Source: Phaeobacter sp. QD34_24 (GTDB lineage Bacteria; Pseudomonadota; Alphaproteobacteria; Rhodobacterales; Rhodobacteraceae). Taken from it: a DNA stretch of 64,000 nucleotides. The translations under genes and the position numbers were made by a program. Where the stretch lies: contig NZ_JARCJD010000006.1 of NCBI RefSeq assembly GCF_028890115.1, positions 1 through 64,000 on the forward strand, in the 5' to 3' direction. The first letter of the stretch is position 1, and each line of letters begins with the position of its first letter. The notes under the pieces are model-generated. The model was not told the origin of the DNA and made no database searches. It saw only the letters and a list, made by a program, of their open reading frames with translations. Shown piece by piece: positions 35,606 to 45,203 of the stretch.

Positions 35606-36367
35606 TCAGCTGCCCGGTTTCAGATCCAGCTGGGTCAGGATCGCGCCTGCGTCCTTGGCCCATTGGCCGCGCAGGTCGGCGTTTGCGATATGACGCAGGC
35701 CCATGGCCGCCAGGCCGTCGAACTTCTGAGAATTGTCCGCCCCGAAAGAGGCTGCCACCCGGGGCCACCAGTACTCGACCGCTTCCTGGGCCTGCGGACC
35801 CTCGCCATGGCTCACCAGCCGCGTCAGCCCTTCTCCGGCCAGTTCCGCGTGACGGATCTCGACCGGGAGGATCGCGCGAAAGGCCTCGGCCAGGGGCTGG
35901 TAGGACACCCGCGAGAGTTCCGCCAGCTGCACCACCACGGCGCGGCCCATCAGCAGGTTCATCACCACCGCGTCGGTCCAGCCCTCCAGCGGGTAGTTGA
36001 ACACCGCCAGGCGCATGTCGTGCTTGCTGCGGCTCTGGCCGATGTCGGCGTCGCGTTCCAGCCGTGCGGTCCAGGGGTGATGATCGGCGTAGGCCTCTGT
36101 GTCGGCGCCGAAGTCCCCCATGATCTGCAGCACCTTCTCGGCATTGGCGGTCTTTTCCAGCACGATCTTGGCGGCGGCGATACGCGCCTTGATGCCGGGG
36201 CCTTCGTTGATGATATCGGCAAAACCGGCCGCCCCGGCCAATTCGCTGTCCACGAAGGTGGCCATCAATTTGAGCAGCTCGGCACGATAGCGCGGCGGCA
36301 CGTTGGATGGGTTGGTGAGCTTGCCACCCTGGGCAAGATAGCTCGCAAGGCTCATGTCCTCGGCCAT
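35606..36367 (-). CDS. PaaA/PaaC-like ferritin-fold protein
   Basis: A 253-residue protein of the phenylacetic-acid catabolic (PF05138-like) family, structurally related to the PaaA and PaaC subunits encoded just upstream. Acidic helix motifs such as TFVDSELAGAAGF and VEIRHAELAGEGL (with an E-x-x-H metal-type pair) suggest a di-iron or degenerate di-iron four-helix bundle. The start at 36367 follows GGGAGGA. A terminator separates it from paaE, yet the order implies a related role, perhaps an extra epoxidase-like subunit. Function unproven. Confidence 0.7.
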   Translation of the reverse strand: MAEDMSLASYLAQGGKLTNPSNVPPRYRAELLKLMATFVDSELAGAAGFADIINEGPGIKARIAAAKIVLEKTANAEKVLQIMGDFGADTEAYADHHPWTARLERDADIGQSRSKHDMRLAVFNYPLEGWTDAVVMNLLMGRAVVVQLAELSRVSYQPLAEAFRAILPVEIRHAELAGEGLTRLVSHGEGPQAQEAVEYWWPRVAASFGADNSQKFDGLAAMGLRHIANADLRGQWAKDAGAILTQLDLKPGS

Positions 36368-36409
36368 GGGGGTCCTCCCTCGGATCGGTCCGGGCACAAT
36401 CGACGGACC

Positions 36410-36441
36410 TTTGAAAGCAAAGACGCGCCCCGAAGGGCGCG
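36410..36441 (-). terminator. hairpin after paaE
   Basis: Minus-strand stem CGCGCCC-TTCG-GGGCGCG (7-bp perfect arms with a UUCG-type loop) followed by TCTTTGCTTT. It would end most paa operon transcripts before the PaaA/C-like gene. Confidence 0.7.
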
Positions 36442-36453
36442 CCGTGACATCTG

Positions 36454-37527
36454 TTACTGATCGTAGTCCACGACCACCTTGTCGGTGACCGGATAGGCCT
36501 GGCAGGACAGCACGTAGCCCTTTTCGACCTCGTAATCTTCCAGCGCGTGGTTGGTGACCATCTCGACCTCGCCCTCCAGCACCTTGCAGCGGCAGGTGGA
36601 GCAGACCCCGGCCTTGCAGGCATAGGGTGCATCCATGGCGTTCTCCAGGGCGGCATCCAGAAGGGTCGTGTCCTTGTCCATCTGGATGGTCTGGGTCGCG
36701 CCGTCCAGGGTGATCGCGGCAGAGGTCTGGTTGGCGCCGCTGGCGGCATCCGCGGCGCTCACCTTGCGTTTCGCGCGCCCCGGCTGGGCGCTGGCGAACA
36801 GCTCGAACTTGATCTGATCATCCGCAAGGCCCGCGGTGCGCAGGGCGGCGGCGATGCCCAGCATCATCGGTTCCGGCCCGCAGATGAAGGCGGTGTCCAC
36901 GTTCTGGATGTCGATCCAGTGTTCGAACAGCTGGGCGCATTTCTCTTCGGTCACCAGGCCGGTGAACAGATCGATCTCCTGGGCGTCGCTTTCCAGGATG
37001 TGGATCACGTTGAAGCGGCCCATGTAGAGGTTCTTCAGATCCTCCAGCTCCTCGCGGAACATGATCGTGTTCACGCCCTTGTTGGCGTAGACCAGCGTGA
37101 AGGTGGAGTTCGGCTCCGCCGCCAGGGTGGTCTTCAGGATCGACAGCACCGGGGTGATGCCCGACCCACCGGCAAAGCCGAGGTAGGATTTCTCGGCCCC
37201 TGCATCCAGCGGCGTGAAGAAGGTCCCCATCGGCGGCATCGCCTGCAGGGTGTCACCGGCTTTCAGCTCGGTATTGGCCCAGGTGGAGAAGGCGCCGCCA
37301 TCGACGCGTTTGATGCCCACCTGCAGGATGCCCTCGTCCTTTCCGGCGCAGATCGAGTAGCTGCGGCGCAGCTCCTCGCCGTCGAAATCGCGGCGGAAGG
37401 TCAGGTACTGGCCCTGGGTGAAATCGAATTCCGCCGCCGCGCCATTGACGGGCTTCAGGGAGACGACAACCGCATCGCGGATCGTCTTGCGGACATCGGT
37501 GACTTCTAGATCGTGGAAGCGCGCCAT
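36454..37527 (-). CDS. paaE: phenylacetyl-CoA epoxidase reductase subunit
   Basis: Passes electrons from NADPH through FAD to a [2Fe-2S] cluster for the PaaABC epoxidase. The 357 residues contain the flavin-binding RRSYSICAG, the NAD(P) domain FAGGSGITPVLSILKT and a C-terminal plant-type ferredoxin domain with cysteines in CKAGVCSTCRC. The start at ATG 37527 has GAGGAGA upstream. Confidence 0.95.
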   Translation of the reverse strand: MARFHDLEVTDVRKTIRDAVVVSLKPVNGAAAEFDFTQGQYLTFRRDFDGEELRRSYSICAGKDEGILQVGIKRVDGGAFSTWANTELKAGDTLQAMPPMGTFFTPLDAGAEKSYLGFAGGSGITPVLSILKTTLAAEPNSTFTLVYANKGVNTIMFREELEDLKNLYMGRFNVIHILESDAQEIDLFTGLVTEEKCAQLFEHWIDIQNVDTAFICGPEPMMLGIAAALRTAGLADDQIKFELFASAQPGRAKRKVSAADAASGANQTSAAITLDGATQTIQMDKDTTLLDAALENAMDAPYACKAGVCSTCRCKVLEGEVEMVTNHALEDYEVEKGYVLSCQAYPVTDKVVVDYDQ

Positions 37528-37537
37528 GGAGATCTCC

Positions 37538-38011
37538 TCAGATGCACTTGAAATAATCAAAGGGTTCGAGGCAGTCCTGGCAGCGCCAGTGTGCCTTGCA
37601 CGGGGTCGAGCCGAACTGGCTGACCAATGTGACGTTCTTGCTGCCGCAATGCGGGCATTTCTCGGGGCCGCCCGCAGGTTGCGGCGGGGCGATCCCGTAT
37701 TCTTCCAGCTTGGCGCGGCCCTTGTCGGACAGCCAGTCGGTGGTCCAGGGCGGCGCGATCTGGGTCTTGAGGCGGATATTGTCCAGCCCGTGATCGCGCA
37801 GGGCGGTCTCGATATCCATGTTGATCACCGAGGTCGCCGGGCAGCCCGAGTAGGTCGGGGTGACGGCCACTTCCAGCGTGTCGCCATCCCAGGCGACATC
37901 ACGGATGATGCCGAGATCCACCAGGGAGATCACCGGGATCTCCGGGTCGGGCACGGCGTCCAGCCATTCCCAGATCTGTTCCACGCTTGGCTTGTCAACA
38001 GTTTGGCTCAT
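37538..38011 (-). CDS. paaD: phenylacetate degradation protein PaaD
   Basis: DUF59/MIP18-type protein needed for maturation of the epoxidase system. 157 residues: DUF59 domain (VDLGIIRDVAWDGDTLEVAVTPTYSGCPAT, about 46-75) and a C-terminal zinc-binding region with CPHCGS and WRCQDCLEPFDYFKC. The start is at 38011; a longer frame upstream lacks support. Confidence 0.93.
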   Translation of the reverse strand: MSQTVDKPSVEQIWEWLDAVPDPEIPVISLVDLGIIRDVAWDGDTLEVAVTPTYSGCPATSVINMDIETALRDHGLDNIRLKTQIAPPWTTDWLSDKGRAKLEEYGIAPPQPAGGPEKCPHCGSKNVTLVSQFGSTPCKAHWRCQDCLEPFDYFKCI

Positions 38012-38139
38012 GTGGATGTCCTCATGTTCTCGGCCGGATGTTCTGGCCCGGCAGCACAACTGGCCGGGCAAGGCCCGTTCGCCGCGATGGCCGGGGCCTT
38101 AGCCCCAACCAATGGGGCCTGCGCCCCCGGTGCGTGTTG

Positions 38140-38901
38140 TTACCACTTGGCGCCGGGATAGGCGCGCTGCAGCCACTGCATCTGCGTCAGCAGGTGGCCC
38201 AGGTGCTCGGTGTGCATCTTGCCGGTGCGACCGCCCTTGTGACCGAAGGCGCTGTCCGGGATGGTCAGCGTTGCCTCGGTCAGGATCCGGCCGATCAGCG
38301 CATCGAAGTCGGCACGCAAGCTGGCCGGATCGGGCGCGATGCCCGCCTTGACCATCTCGGCGTCCACATCATCGGACTGGAACATCTCGCCCACATAGGG
38401 CCAGAGGTAGTCCAGCGCCTCCTGCATGCGGCGGTGGCTTTCCTCGGTGCCATCGCCCAGACCGACGACCGTGTCGGCCGAGCGTTCCAGGTGATAGGCA
38501 ACTTCCTTGCTGGCCTTGGCGGCAATCGCGGCGACACGCTCGTCGCTGGATTTCATCAGGTGGCCCAGCTGGATCGAGTGCCAGGCATCAAACAGGCACT
38601 GGCGCATCAGGGTGCGGCCAAAGTCGCCGTTCGGCACCTCGACCAGCAGCAGATTGCGGAAATCCCAGACGTCGCGCAGGAAGGCGATATCATCCGCGCT
38701 CTTGCCCTCACCCTGCACTTCGCCCGCAAGGCCAAGCCACATCTGGGTCTGGCCAATGAGATCCAGCGCGGTATTCGCCAGCGCGATGTCTTCCTCCAGA
38801 ACCGGGGCATGGCCGCACCATTCGCTGACGCGGTGGCCCAGGATCAGGGTGTTGTCGCCCATCCGCAAAAGGAACTGGGTAAACGCCTCATCACGGGTCA
38901 T
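38140..38901 (-). CDS. paaC: phenylacetyl-CoA epoxidase subunit PaaC
   Basis: Non-catalytic ferritin-fold partner of PaaA. 253 residues with the conserved LILGHRVSEWCGHAPVLEEDIALANTALDLIGQ and RMQEALDYLWPYVGEMF. The start overlaps the paaB stop by one base. Confidence 0.95.
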   Translation of the reverse strand: MTRDEAFTQFLLRMGDNTLILGHRVSEWCGHAPVLEEDIALANTALDLIGQTQMWLGLAGEVQGEGKSADDIAFLRDVWDFRNLLLVEVPNGDFGRTLMRQCLFDAWHSIQLGHLMKSSDERVAAIAAKASKEVAYHLERSADTVVGLGDGTEESHRRMQEALDYLWPYVGEMFQSDDVDAEMVKAGIAPDPASLRADFDALIGRILTEATLTIPDSAFGHKGGRTGKMHTEHLGHLLTQMQWLQRAYPGAKW

Positions 38902-39185
38902 TACATCGCCCCCACTTCTTCGGGGATGTCAAAAAAGGTCGGGTGACGGTAGACCTTGGATTCAGAGGGTTCATAGAGCGGGCCCTTGTCACCGGGCGAG
39001 GAGGCCGCGATGTGGTTGGCTTCCACCACCCAGATCGACACGCCTTCGTTGCGGCGGGTGTAGACGTCGCGGGCGTTCTTGATCGCCATTTCGGCGTCCG
39101 GCGCATGCAGCGAGCCGACGTGGCGGTGGCTCATGCCGTGCTGACCGCGGATGAAGATTTCCCAAAGGGGCCATTCGTTTTTCAT
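38901..39185 (-). CDS. paaB: phenylacetyl-CoA epoxidase subunit PaaB
   Basis: Small bridging subunit of the epoxidase, 94 residues, with the family start WPLWEIFIRGQHGMSHRHVGSLHAPDAEMA and VSIWVVEANHI. Normal length. Confidence 0.95.
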   Translation of the reverse strand: MKNEWPLWEIFIRGQHGMSHRHVGSLHAPDAEMAIKNARDVYTRRNEGVSIWVVEANHIAASSPGDKGPLYEPSESKVYRHPTFFDIPEEVGAM

Positions 39186-39268
39186 GGGGTGTTCCTCCTG
39201 GCTGAGGGGCCGCCCTGCCGCGCGTCACGTTTCAGGCGCGGGCAGGGGGCGGGTAAGGCTTGGATCGC

Positions 39269-40246
39269 TTATTCGGCGGCGTGTTTGCGCGCGGCCTTTT
39301 TCTGGGCATGGGCCAGCAGACCGTCGCGGACCCAGGCACCATCGTCCCAGGCCTTGTTGCGCGCCGCCAGACGGTCCACGTTGCAGGGGCCGTTTCCTTT
39401 GATCACGTCGAAGAATTCCGACCAGTCGGGATCGGTGTAATCGTAGTGGCCGCGTTCCTCGTTCCACTTGATGCCCGGATCGGGCAGGTCTAGCCCTAAG
39501 AATTCGATCTGCGGCACGGTCTGATCGACAAACTTCTGACGTAGCTCGTCATTGGTGTTGATCTTGATCTTCCACTTCATCGACTGTTCCGAATGGGTGG
39601 AGTCCTTATCCGAGGGGCCGAACATCATCAGCGACGGGAACCAGAGACGGTTCACGGCATCCTGCGCCATCTTCTTCTGCTCGGGCGTGCCTTCGGCCAT
39701 CTTGCGGATGGCGTCATAGCCCTGGCGCTGGTGGAAGCTCTCTTCCTTGCAGATGCGGATCATGGCGCGGCTGTAGGGGCCAAACGAGGTCCGCTGCAGC
39801 GGCACCTGGTTCATGATCGCAGCACCGTCAACCAGCCAGCCCACCGCGCCGATATCGGCCCAGTTCAGGGTCGGGTAGTTGAAGATCGAGGAATACTTCA
39901 TGCGGCCATCCAGCAGCATTTCGGTCAGCTCGTCGCGGGACACGCCCATGGTTTCCGCCGCGCAGTAAAGGTACAGGCCATGGCCCGCCTCATCCTGCAC
40001 CTTGGCCAGCAGGATCGCCTTGCGCTCCAGCGTCGGCGCGCGGGTGATCCAGTTGCCCTCGGGCAGCTGGCCGACGATTTCGGAATGCGCGTGCTGGCCG
40101 ATCTGGCGGATCAGCGTCTTGCGGTAGCCCTCGGGCATCCAGTCCTTCGGCTCGATCTTCTCGCCGCGGTCGATGCGTTCCTGAAAGGCCGCGAGTTTCT
40201 CCGGGTCGTCATTCGTCGCCTCGGATTTCACCATCTGAGCATACAT
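39269..40246 (-). CDS. paaA: phenylacetyl-CoA epoxidase catalytic subunit PaaA
   Basis: Di-iron oxygenase that forms the ring-1,2-epoxide of phenylacetyl-CoA. The 325 residues keep the iron-binding Glu/His motifs in [17 protein letters not shown] (E-x-x-H, about 101-117) and [16 protein letters not shown] (E-x-x-H). The length agrees with E. coli PaaA. Confidence 0.96.
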   Translation of the reverse strand: MYAQMVKSEATNDDPEKLAAFQERIDRGEKIEPKDWMPEGYRKTLIRQIGQHAHSEIVGQLPEGNWITRAPTLERKAILLAKVQDEAGHGLYLYCAAETMGVSRDELTEMLLDGRMKYSSIFNYPTLNWADIGAVGWLVDGAAIMNQVPLQRTSFGPYSRAMIRICKEESFHQRQGYDAIRKMAEGTPEQKKMAQDAVNRLWFPSLMMFGPSDKDSTHSEQSMKWKIKINTNDELRQKFVDQTVPQIEFLGLDLPDPGIKWNEERGHYDYTDPDWSEFFDVIKGNGPCNVDRLAARNKAWDDGAWVRDGLLAHAQKKAARKHAAE

Positions 40247-40261
40247 GGCGCGTCTCCTCCT

Positions 40262-41464
40262 TTACACACGTTCCAGGATCAGGGCGGCGCCCTGTCCGAC
40301 ACCAACGCACATGGTGCAGAGCGCGTAGCGCCCGCCGGTGCGTTGCAGTTGATAGGCGGCTGTCAGCACCAGGCGGGCGCCGGACATGCCAAGCGGGTGA
40401 CCGATGGCGATGGCACCGCCATTGGGGTTCACATGGGGGGCATCATCCGCCACGCCAAGGGCGCGCAGGGTGGCAATCCCCTGCGAGGCAAAGGCCTCGT
40501 TCAACTCGATCACATCCATCTGGTCGATGGTGAGGCCGGTACGGGCCAGGACCTTTTGCGTCGCGGGCACCGGGCCGATGCCCATCACGCGGGGTTCGAC
40601 CCCGGCGGCGGCCATGCCGACGATACGGGCCATGGGGGTCAAGCCGTTCTTGGCGGCGGCGGTCTCATTCGCCATCAGGATGGCGGCAGCACCATCGTTG
40701 ACGCCCGAAGCGTTGCCCGCTGTCACCGTCTTGTCGGGGCCGTTGACGCCCTTCAGCTTGGCCAGCTTTGCGGCATCGGTGCCGGGGCGGGGGTGTTCGT
40801 CGGTGTCCACGACCAGCGGATCACCCTTGCGCTGGGGGATGGTGACGGGGGTTATTTCCTCGGCAAAGACACCTGCCGCATGGGCGGCGGCCCAGCGGGC
40901 CTGGCTGCGGGCCGCGAAGGCGTCCTGATCTTCGCGGGAGATATCATAGTCCTCGGCGACGTTGTCGGCGGTCTGCGGCATCGAATCCGTGCCGTACATC
41001 TCGTGCATCTTCTTGTTCACGAAGCGCCAGCCGATGGTGGTGTCATAGACCGCATTGGCGCGGGTGAAGGCGCTGGTTGCCTTCGGCATCACGAAGGGCG
41101 CGCGGCTCATGCTTTCGACGCCGCCTGCGATGGCCATGTCATAATCGCCCGACCGGATCCCGCGGCTGGCCATGCCCACCGCATCCATGCCGGATGCACA
41201 CAGACGGTTGACGGTGGTGCCGGGCACATCCACCGGCAGACCTGCCAAGAGGGCCGCCATGCGGGCCACGTTGCGGTTGCTTTCGCCGGCCTGGTTGGCG
41301 TCGCCAAAGATCACATCGTCAATGCTGGCCCAGTCCACATCGGGATTGCGCGCGACCAGTGCGGCAATCGGCGCTGCCGCCAGATCGTCGGTGCGGACTT
41401 GGCTAAGGGCGCCGCCGTAGCGGCCAATCGGGGTCCGGGTGGCATCGCAGATGAATGCATCCAT
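40262..41464 (-). CDS. paaJ: 3-oxoadipyl-CoA / 3-oxo-5,6-dehydrosuberyl-CoA thiolase
   Basis: Final thiolysis of the phenylacetate pathway. The 400 residues have the active-site Cys in RLCASGMDAVGMA (about residue 90), HPLGMSGARL and the C-terminal CMCVGVGQGAA Cys. The start MDAFICDATRTPIGRYGGALS matches the PaaJ/PcaF family; the beta-ketoadipate thiolase PcaF cannot be excluded by sequence, but the paa context favours PaaJ. It is first in the paaJ-A-B-C-D-E operon. The genes paaK, G, Z, F and H are not in the window. Confidence 0.93.
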   Translation of the reverse strand: MDAFICDATRTPIGRYGGALSQVRTDDLAAAPIAALVARNPDVDWASIDDVIFGDANQAGESNRNVARMAALLAGLPVDVPGTTVNRLCASGMDAVGMASRGIRSGDYDMAIAGGVESMSRAPFVMPKATSAFTRANAVYDTTIGWRFVNKKMHEMYGTDSMPQTADNVAEDYDISREDQDAFAARSQARWAAAHAAGVFAEEITPVTIPQRKGDPLVVDTDEHPRPGTDAAKLAKLKGVNGPDKTVTAGNASGVNDGAAAILMANETAAAKNGLTPMARIVGMAAAGVEPRVMGIGPVPATQKVLARTGLTIDQMDVIELNEAFASQGIATLRALGVADDAPHVNPNGGAIAIGHPLGMSGARLVLTAAYQLQRTGGRYALCTMCVGVGQGAALILERV

Positions 41465-41758
41465 GGGGTTCGCGTCTCCTGTTTGGCTCAAAAATTAGCC
41501 GACCGTGTAGTCGGTGTACATTAAAGCAGCGATTCGCGGCAAGCAAAATGTAACGCGAAAAGTTATTAATGGAGAATCTTGTAACGCATTGCCTCTCGAT
41601 CCCTATTGGCTCGCCGGAGAGTGACTTAACGTCCAGACGCGCTGGGCGCGAATTTCTGTTGCGGCGCGGGTGTGCTTTCAGGCAGGCTGAAACAGAACGA
41701 TCGGTCTGTTGTGGGGCGGGGAGGCTCCGGCGATGGACATCGAGGCGAGGGAGGGGAC
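41465..41758. other. divergent control region between paaJ and the AtuA-like gene
   Basis: 294 bases with no gene, AT-richer than the surroundings. It must hold the promoters of both the paa operon (minus) and the acyl-CoA carboxylase cluster (plus). An inverted repeat at 41499-41514 is 35-50 bases from the paaJ start. A TTTAAT string just beyond it on the minus strand could be the paa -10. Confidence 0.6.
41499..41514. promoter_or_regulatory. inverted repeat CCGAC-N6-GTCGG, likely paa operator
   Basis: CCGACCGTGTAGTCGG has perfect 5-bp arms. TetR-type paa repressors (PaaR) are recalled to bind CCGAC/GTCGG-type palindromes, so this is a good candidate operator. No regulator gene for it is in the window. 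Confidence 0.5.
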
Positions 41759-43555
41759 ATGGCGAAGGCCTTTCGTATTGGCGGTGCCAGTGGCTTTTGG
41801 GGGGATGCCGCCCTTGCAACGCCGCAGCTTTTGGCGGCGGGCGGGCTGGACTTTATCGTCTATGACTACCTGGCCGAGATCACCATGGCGATCCTGGCCC
41901 GCGCCCGCGCCAAGGACCCTGCCGCTGGCTATGCCAGTGACTTTGTCAGCGGCGCCATGGCGCCCAATCTGGCCGCGATCGCCGCGCAAGGCGTGCGCAT
42001 CATCTCCAACGCGGGCGGGGTCAACCCCGGCGCTTGCGCCGAGGCGCTGCGGGCAGAGATCGCCCGGCAAGGCTTGTCGCTGAAGGTTGCGGTGATCGAA
42101 GGCGACGATCTGGCAGGGCAGGCGGATGAGATTGCCGCCAAGGCGCCGGTCGAGATGTTCTCGGGCGCGCCCTTTCCGCCCAAGGACAGGATCGCCAGCA
42201 TCAACGCCTATCTGGGCGCTTTTCCCATCGCCGCCGCCCTGGACCGGGGCGCGGATATCGTCATCACCGGGCGCTGCGTCGACAGCGCCGTCACCCTTGG
42301 CGCCTGCATCCACCACTTCGGCTGGACGGCGCGGGATCTGGACCAGCTCGCGGGCGGATCGCTGGCGGGGCATATCCTCGAATGCGGACCGCAGGCGACG
42401 GGCGGAAACTATACCGACTGGCGCGACGTGGTGGAGGGGCTGGCGGAGATCGGCTACCCCATCGCCGAGGTCAACGCCGATGGCAGTTTCGATGTGGTGA
42501 AACCCGCAGGCACCGGCGGGCTGGTCTCGCGCGGGACCGTGGGCGAGCAGATGCTCTATGAGATCGGCGATCCGCAGGCCTATATCTTGCCCGATGTGAT
42601 CTGCGACTTTTCCGGCGTGACGCTGGAGCAGAGTGGCCCTGACCGGGTGCACGTCGCAGGCGCCAAGGGGCTTGGCGTGCCGGGAGAATACAAGACCTGC
42701 CTCACCCATGGCGATGGCTACCGCGCCGGGCATATCTTCACCTTCTATGGCTTGGAGGCCGAGGAAAAGGCCCAGGCCTTTGCCGATGCGGCCCTGACAC
42801 GGACCCGTGCGCAGCTGAAACGTATGAACGCGCCGGACTTTACGGACGTGAGCGTTGAGCTGATCGGCGCCGAAAGCCAGTTCGGCCAGATGCGCCAAAG
42901 CCCGCCCGCGCGCGAGGTCGCTGCCAAGATTGCCGTGCGCCACGTGGATGCCCGCGCCGTCGGCCTGTTCATGAAAGAGGCAACCGGATTGGGTCTCGCC
43001 ACCCCGCCGGGCCTGTCGGGTTTTGCCGGGACACGGCCCCGGCCCAGCCCGGTGCTGGCGCTGTTTTCCTACCTGACACCCAAGGATCAGGTGAAGGTGA
43101 CGCTGAAAGACGAGGCCGGAGTGGTTGATGTGCCGTCTGCTGGCGCGCAGGCACCAACCCCCGCGCCGCGCCCCGCTTTGCCCATCAAACCGACCGCGAA
43201 TGCCGTGGTAGAGGTCCCGCTGCTACGCCTCGCCTATGGGCGTAGCGGTGACAAGGGCGACATTGCCAATATCGGCATCCTCGCGCGGCACCCCGACTTC
43301 ATGCCCTGGATCTGGGCCGCGCTGGATGAAGATCACCTCGCCCGCGTCTTTGGTCATTTCACCAAAGGCCGGATCGAACGCTTCTACCTGCCGGGCAGTG
43401 CCTCGATGAACATCCTCTTGCACGGCGCCTTGGGCGGCGGCGGCACATCATCGTTGCGCAATGATCCGCAGGCCAAGGGATATGCCCAGCTGCTGCTGGC
43501 GGCCCCGGTGCCGGTGGATGCCGCACTACTGGAAGCCAGTGACGCCAATGAATAA
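41759..43555 (+). CDS. AtuA-like protein (DUF1446)
   Basis: A 598-residue protein of the AtuA/DUF1446 family, named for the acyclic terpene utilisation cluster of Pseudomonas; its biochemical activity is not established. It starts FRIGGASGFWGDAALATPQLLAAGGLDFIVYDYLAE and includes GRCVDSAVTLGACIHHFGW and, late, LRLAYGRSGDKGDIANIGILARHP. A linker rich in Ala and Pro (about 459-485) joins two regions. It begins the operon with both carboxylase subunits and a nitronate monooxygenase. The start follows GAGGGAGGGG. Confidence 0.88.
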   Translation: MAKAFRIGGASGFWGDAALATPQLLAAGGLDFIVYDYLAEITMAILARARAKDPAAGYASDFVSGAMAPNLAAIAAQGVRIISNAGGVNPGACAEALRAEIARQGLSLKVAVIEGDDLAGQADEIAAKAPVEMFSGAPFPPKDRIASINAYLGAFPIAAALDRGADIVITGRCVDSAVTLGACIHHFGWTARDLDQLAGGSLAGHILECGPQATGGNYTDWRDVVEGLAEIGYPIAEVNADGSFDVVKPAGTGGLVSRGTVGEQMLYEIGDPQAYILPDVICDFSGVTLEQSGPDRVHVAGAKGLGVPGEYKTCLTHGDGYRAGHIFTFYGLEAEEKAQAFADAALTRTRAQLKRMNAPDFTDVSVELIGAESQFGQMRQSPPAREVAAKIAVRHVDARAVGLFMKEATGLGLATPPGLSGFAGTRPRPSPVLALFSYLTPKDQVKVTLKDEAGVVDVPSAGAQAPTPAPRPALPIKPTANAVVEVPLLRLAYGRSGDKGDIANIGILARHPDFMPWIWAALDEDHLARVFGHFTKGRIERFYLPGSASMNILLHGALGGGGTSSLRNDPQAKGYAQLLLAAPVPVDAALLEASDANE

Positions 43556-43573
43556 GAGAGACGGAGCCGTGAC

Positions 43574-45190
43574 ATGACAGTCTTTCAAAGCCGGATCAGC
43601 CCGGCCAGCGATGCCTATCAACAGAACCGCGCCGATATGCTGGCGCTGGTCGAGCGCATGCGCGATCTTGAGGCCCGCGCGGCGGCAAAGTCCGATGAGC
43701 GGCGGCCTGTGTTCGACAAGCGCGGTCAGCTCTCCCCGCGGGAGCGGATCTCGGCGCTCTTGGATCCGGGCATGCCCTTTGTCGAACTCTACAACATGGC
43801 GTCCTATCTGGTGGATGACCCGGACCCGGAGACATCCATTCCCGGTGCGTCGATCATCACCGGGATTGGCTATGTCTCGGGCCTGCGCTGCATGGTCTTT
43901 GCCGATGATGCAGGCATCAATGCGGGAGCGATGACCGGTAAATCGGTGGACAAGGCGCTGGGGGCGCTTGAGATCGCGCACCGCCAGAAGCTGCCCTTTA
44001 TCCATCTGGTGGAAAGTGCCGGCGCCGATCTGATGCGCTACACGGTGGAGCTCTGGGCCCATGGTGGCGGCATGTTCGCAGGGCTTGCAAGGCTCTCGGC
44101 GGCAGGGATCCCGGTGATCACGGTGCTGCACGGCGCCTCTACCGCCGGCGGCGCCTATCAACCCGGCCTGTCGGACTATGTGATCGGGGTCAAGGGCAAC
44201 GGCATGGCGATGCTGGCGGGTGCGGCGCTGGTGCAGGCCGCCACCGGAGAGGTGGCGCGCGATGCCGACCTTGGCGGCGCCGAAATGCATGCCGAGGTGA
44301 CCGGACTGGTGGAATACCTGGCCGAGGATGACGCCCACGGGATCGAGATCGCCCGCGAGGTGGTGGCGGGGCTCGGCTGGGCCTCTGGAGCCGTGGCGCG
44401 GCCGGACTATGCGCCACCTGCCTATGACCCCGATGAACTGGCCGGCGTGGTGCCGGTCGATTACCGCAAACCCTATGACATGCGCGAGGTCGCGGCGCGG
44501 ATCGTCGATGGCTCGGATCTCTTGGACTTCAAACCGGGCTACGGGCCGGCGACGCTGTGTCTGCAGGCGCGGATCATGGGGCAGCCCGTGGGGATCCTCG
44601 CCAACAACGGACCCATCGACCCCGATGGCGCCACCAAGGCGACCCATTTCCTGCAGGCGATGGATCAGGCGGGCACGCCGGTCGTGTTCCTGAACAATAC
44701 CACCGGCTATATGGTCGGAACCGAATACGAGCGCGGCGGCATGATCAAGCATGGATCGAAGATGATCCAGGCGGTGACCAACCTGCGGGTGCCGAAGATC
44801 TCGCTCTATGTGGGGGCTTCGTTTGGGGCCGGGAACTATGGCATGTGCGGTCATGCCTTTGGCGCCGATTTCCTGTTCACCTGGCCCAATGCGATGACCG
44901 GCGTGATGGGCGGGGAACAGGCCGCGCTGACCATGGAGCAGGTCGCCCGCCGCACCGCCGAGCGCAAGGGGTTCCCGGTGGATGAGGCGCGCCTTGCCGC
45001 CCAGCGGGCCAAGATCACCGCGCATTTCGACCGGCAGTCGGATGCCTTTTATACCTCGGGCCATATGCTCGACATGGGAATGATCGACCCGCGCGACACG
45101 CGCCGGGTGATCGGCTTCTGCCTTGCCACATGTACCGAAGGGCGGGGGCGCGAGTTGCGGCCCAACGCCTTTGGCGTGGCGCGGGCGTGA
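43574..45190 (+). CDS. acyl-CoA carboxylase, carboxyltransferase (beta) subunit
   Basis: Transfers carboxyl from biotin to an acyl-CoA. 538 residues with two crotonase-fold halves: LHGASTAGGAYQPGLSDYVI and YVGASFGAGNYGMCGHAFGADF supply the oxyanion loops. Length and genetic setting resemble AtuC (geranyl-CoA carboxylase) more than propionyl-CoA carboxylase, but a methylcrotonyl- or other branched enoyl-CoA is equally possible from sequence. Confidence 0.9.
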   Translation: MTVFQSRISPASDAYQQNRADMLALVERMRDLEARAAAKSDERRPVFDKRGQLSPRERISALLDPGMPFVELYNMASYLVDDPDPETSIPGASIITGIGYVSGLRCMVFADDAGINAGAMTGKSVDKALGALEIAHRQKLPFIHLVESAGADLMRYTVELWAHGGGMFAGLARLSAAGIPVITVLHGASTAGGAYQPGLSDYVIGVKGNGMAMLAGAALVQAATGEVARDADLGGAEMHAEVTGLVEYLAEDDAHGIEIAREVVAGLGWASGAVARPDYAPPAYDPDELAGVVPVDYRKPYDMREVAARIVDGSDLLDFKPGYGPATLCLQARIMGQPVGILANNGPIDPDGATKATHFLQAMDQAGTPVVFLNNTTGYMVGTEYERGGMIKHGSKMIQAVTNLRVPKISLYVGASFGAGNYGMCGHAFGADFLFTWPNAMTGVMGGEQAALTMEQVARRTAERKGFPVDEARLAAQRAKITAHFDRQSDAFYTSGHMLDMGMIDPRDTRRVIGFCLATCTEGRGRELRPNAFGVARA

Positions 45191-45203
45191 AGGGAGACGG
45201 GAC

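Noticed and set aside
39593-41524. Open frame of 643 codons opposite paaA and paaJ
   Set aside because: Antisense to two conserved genes; no recognisable protein sequence.
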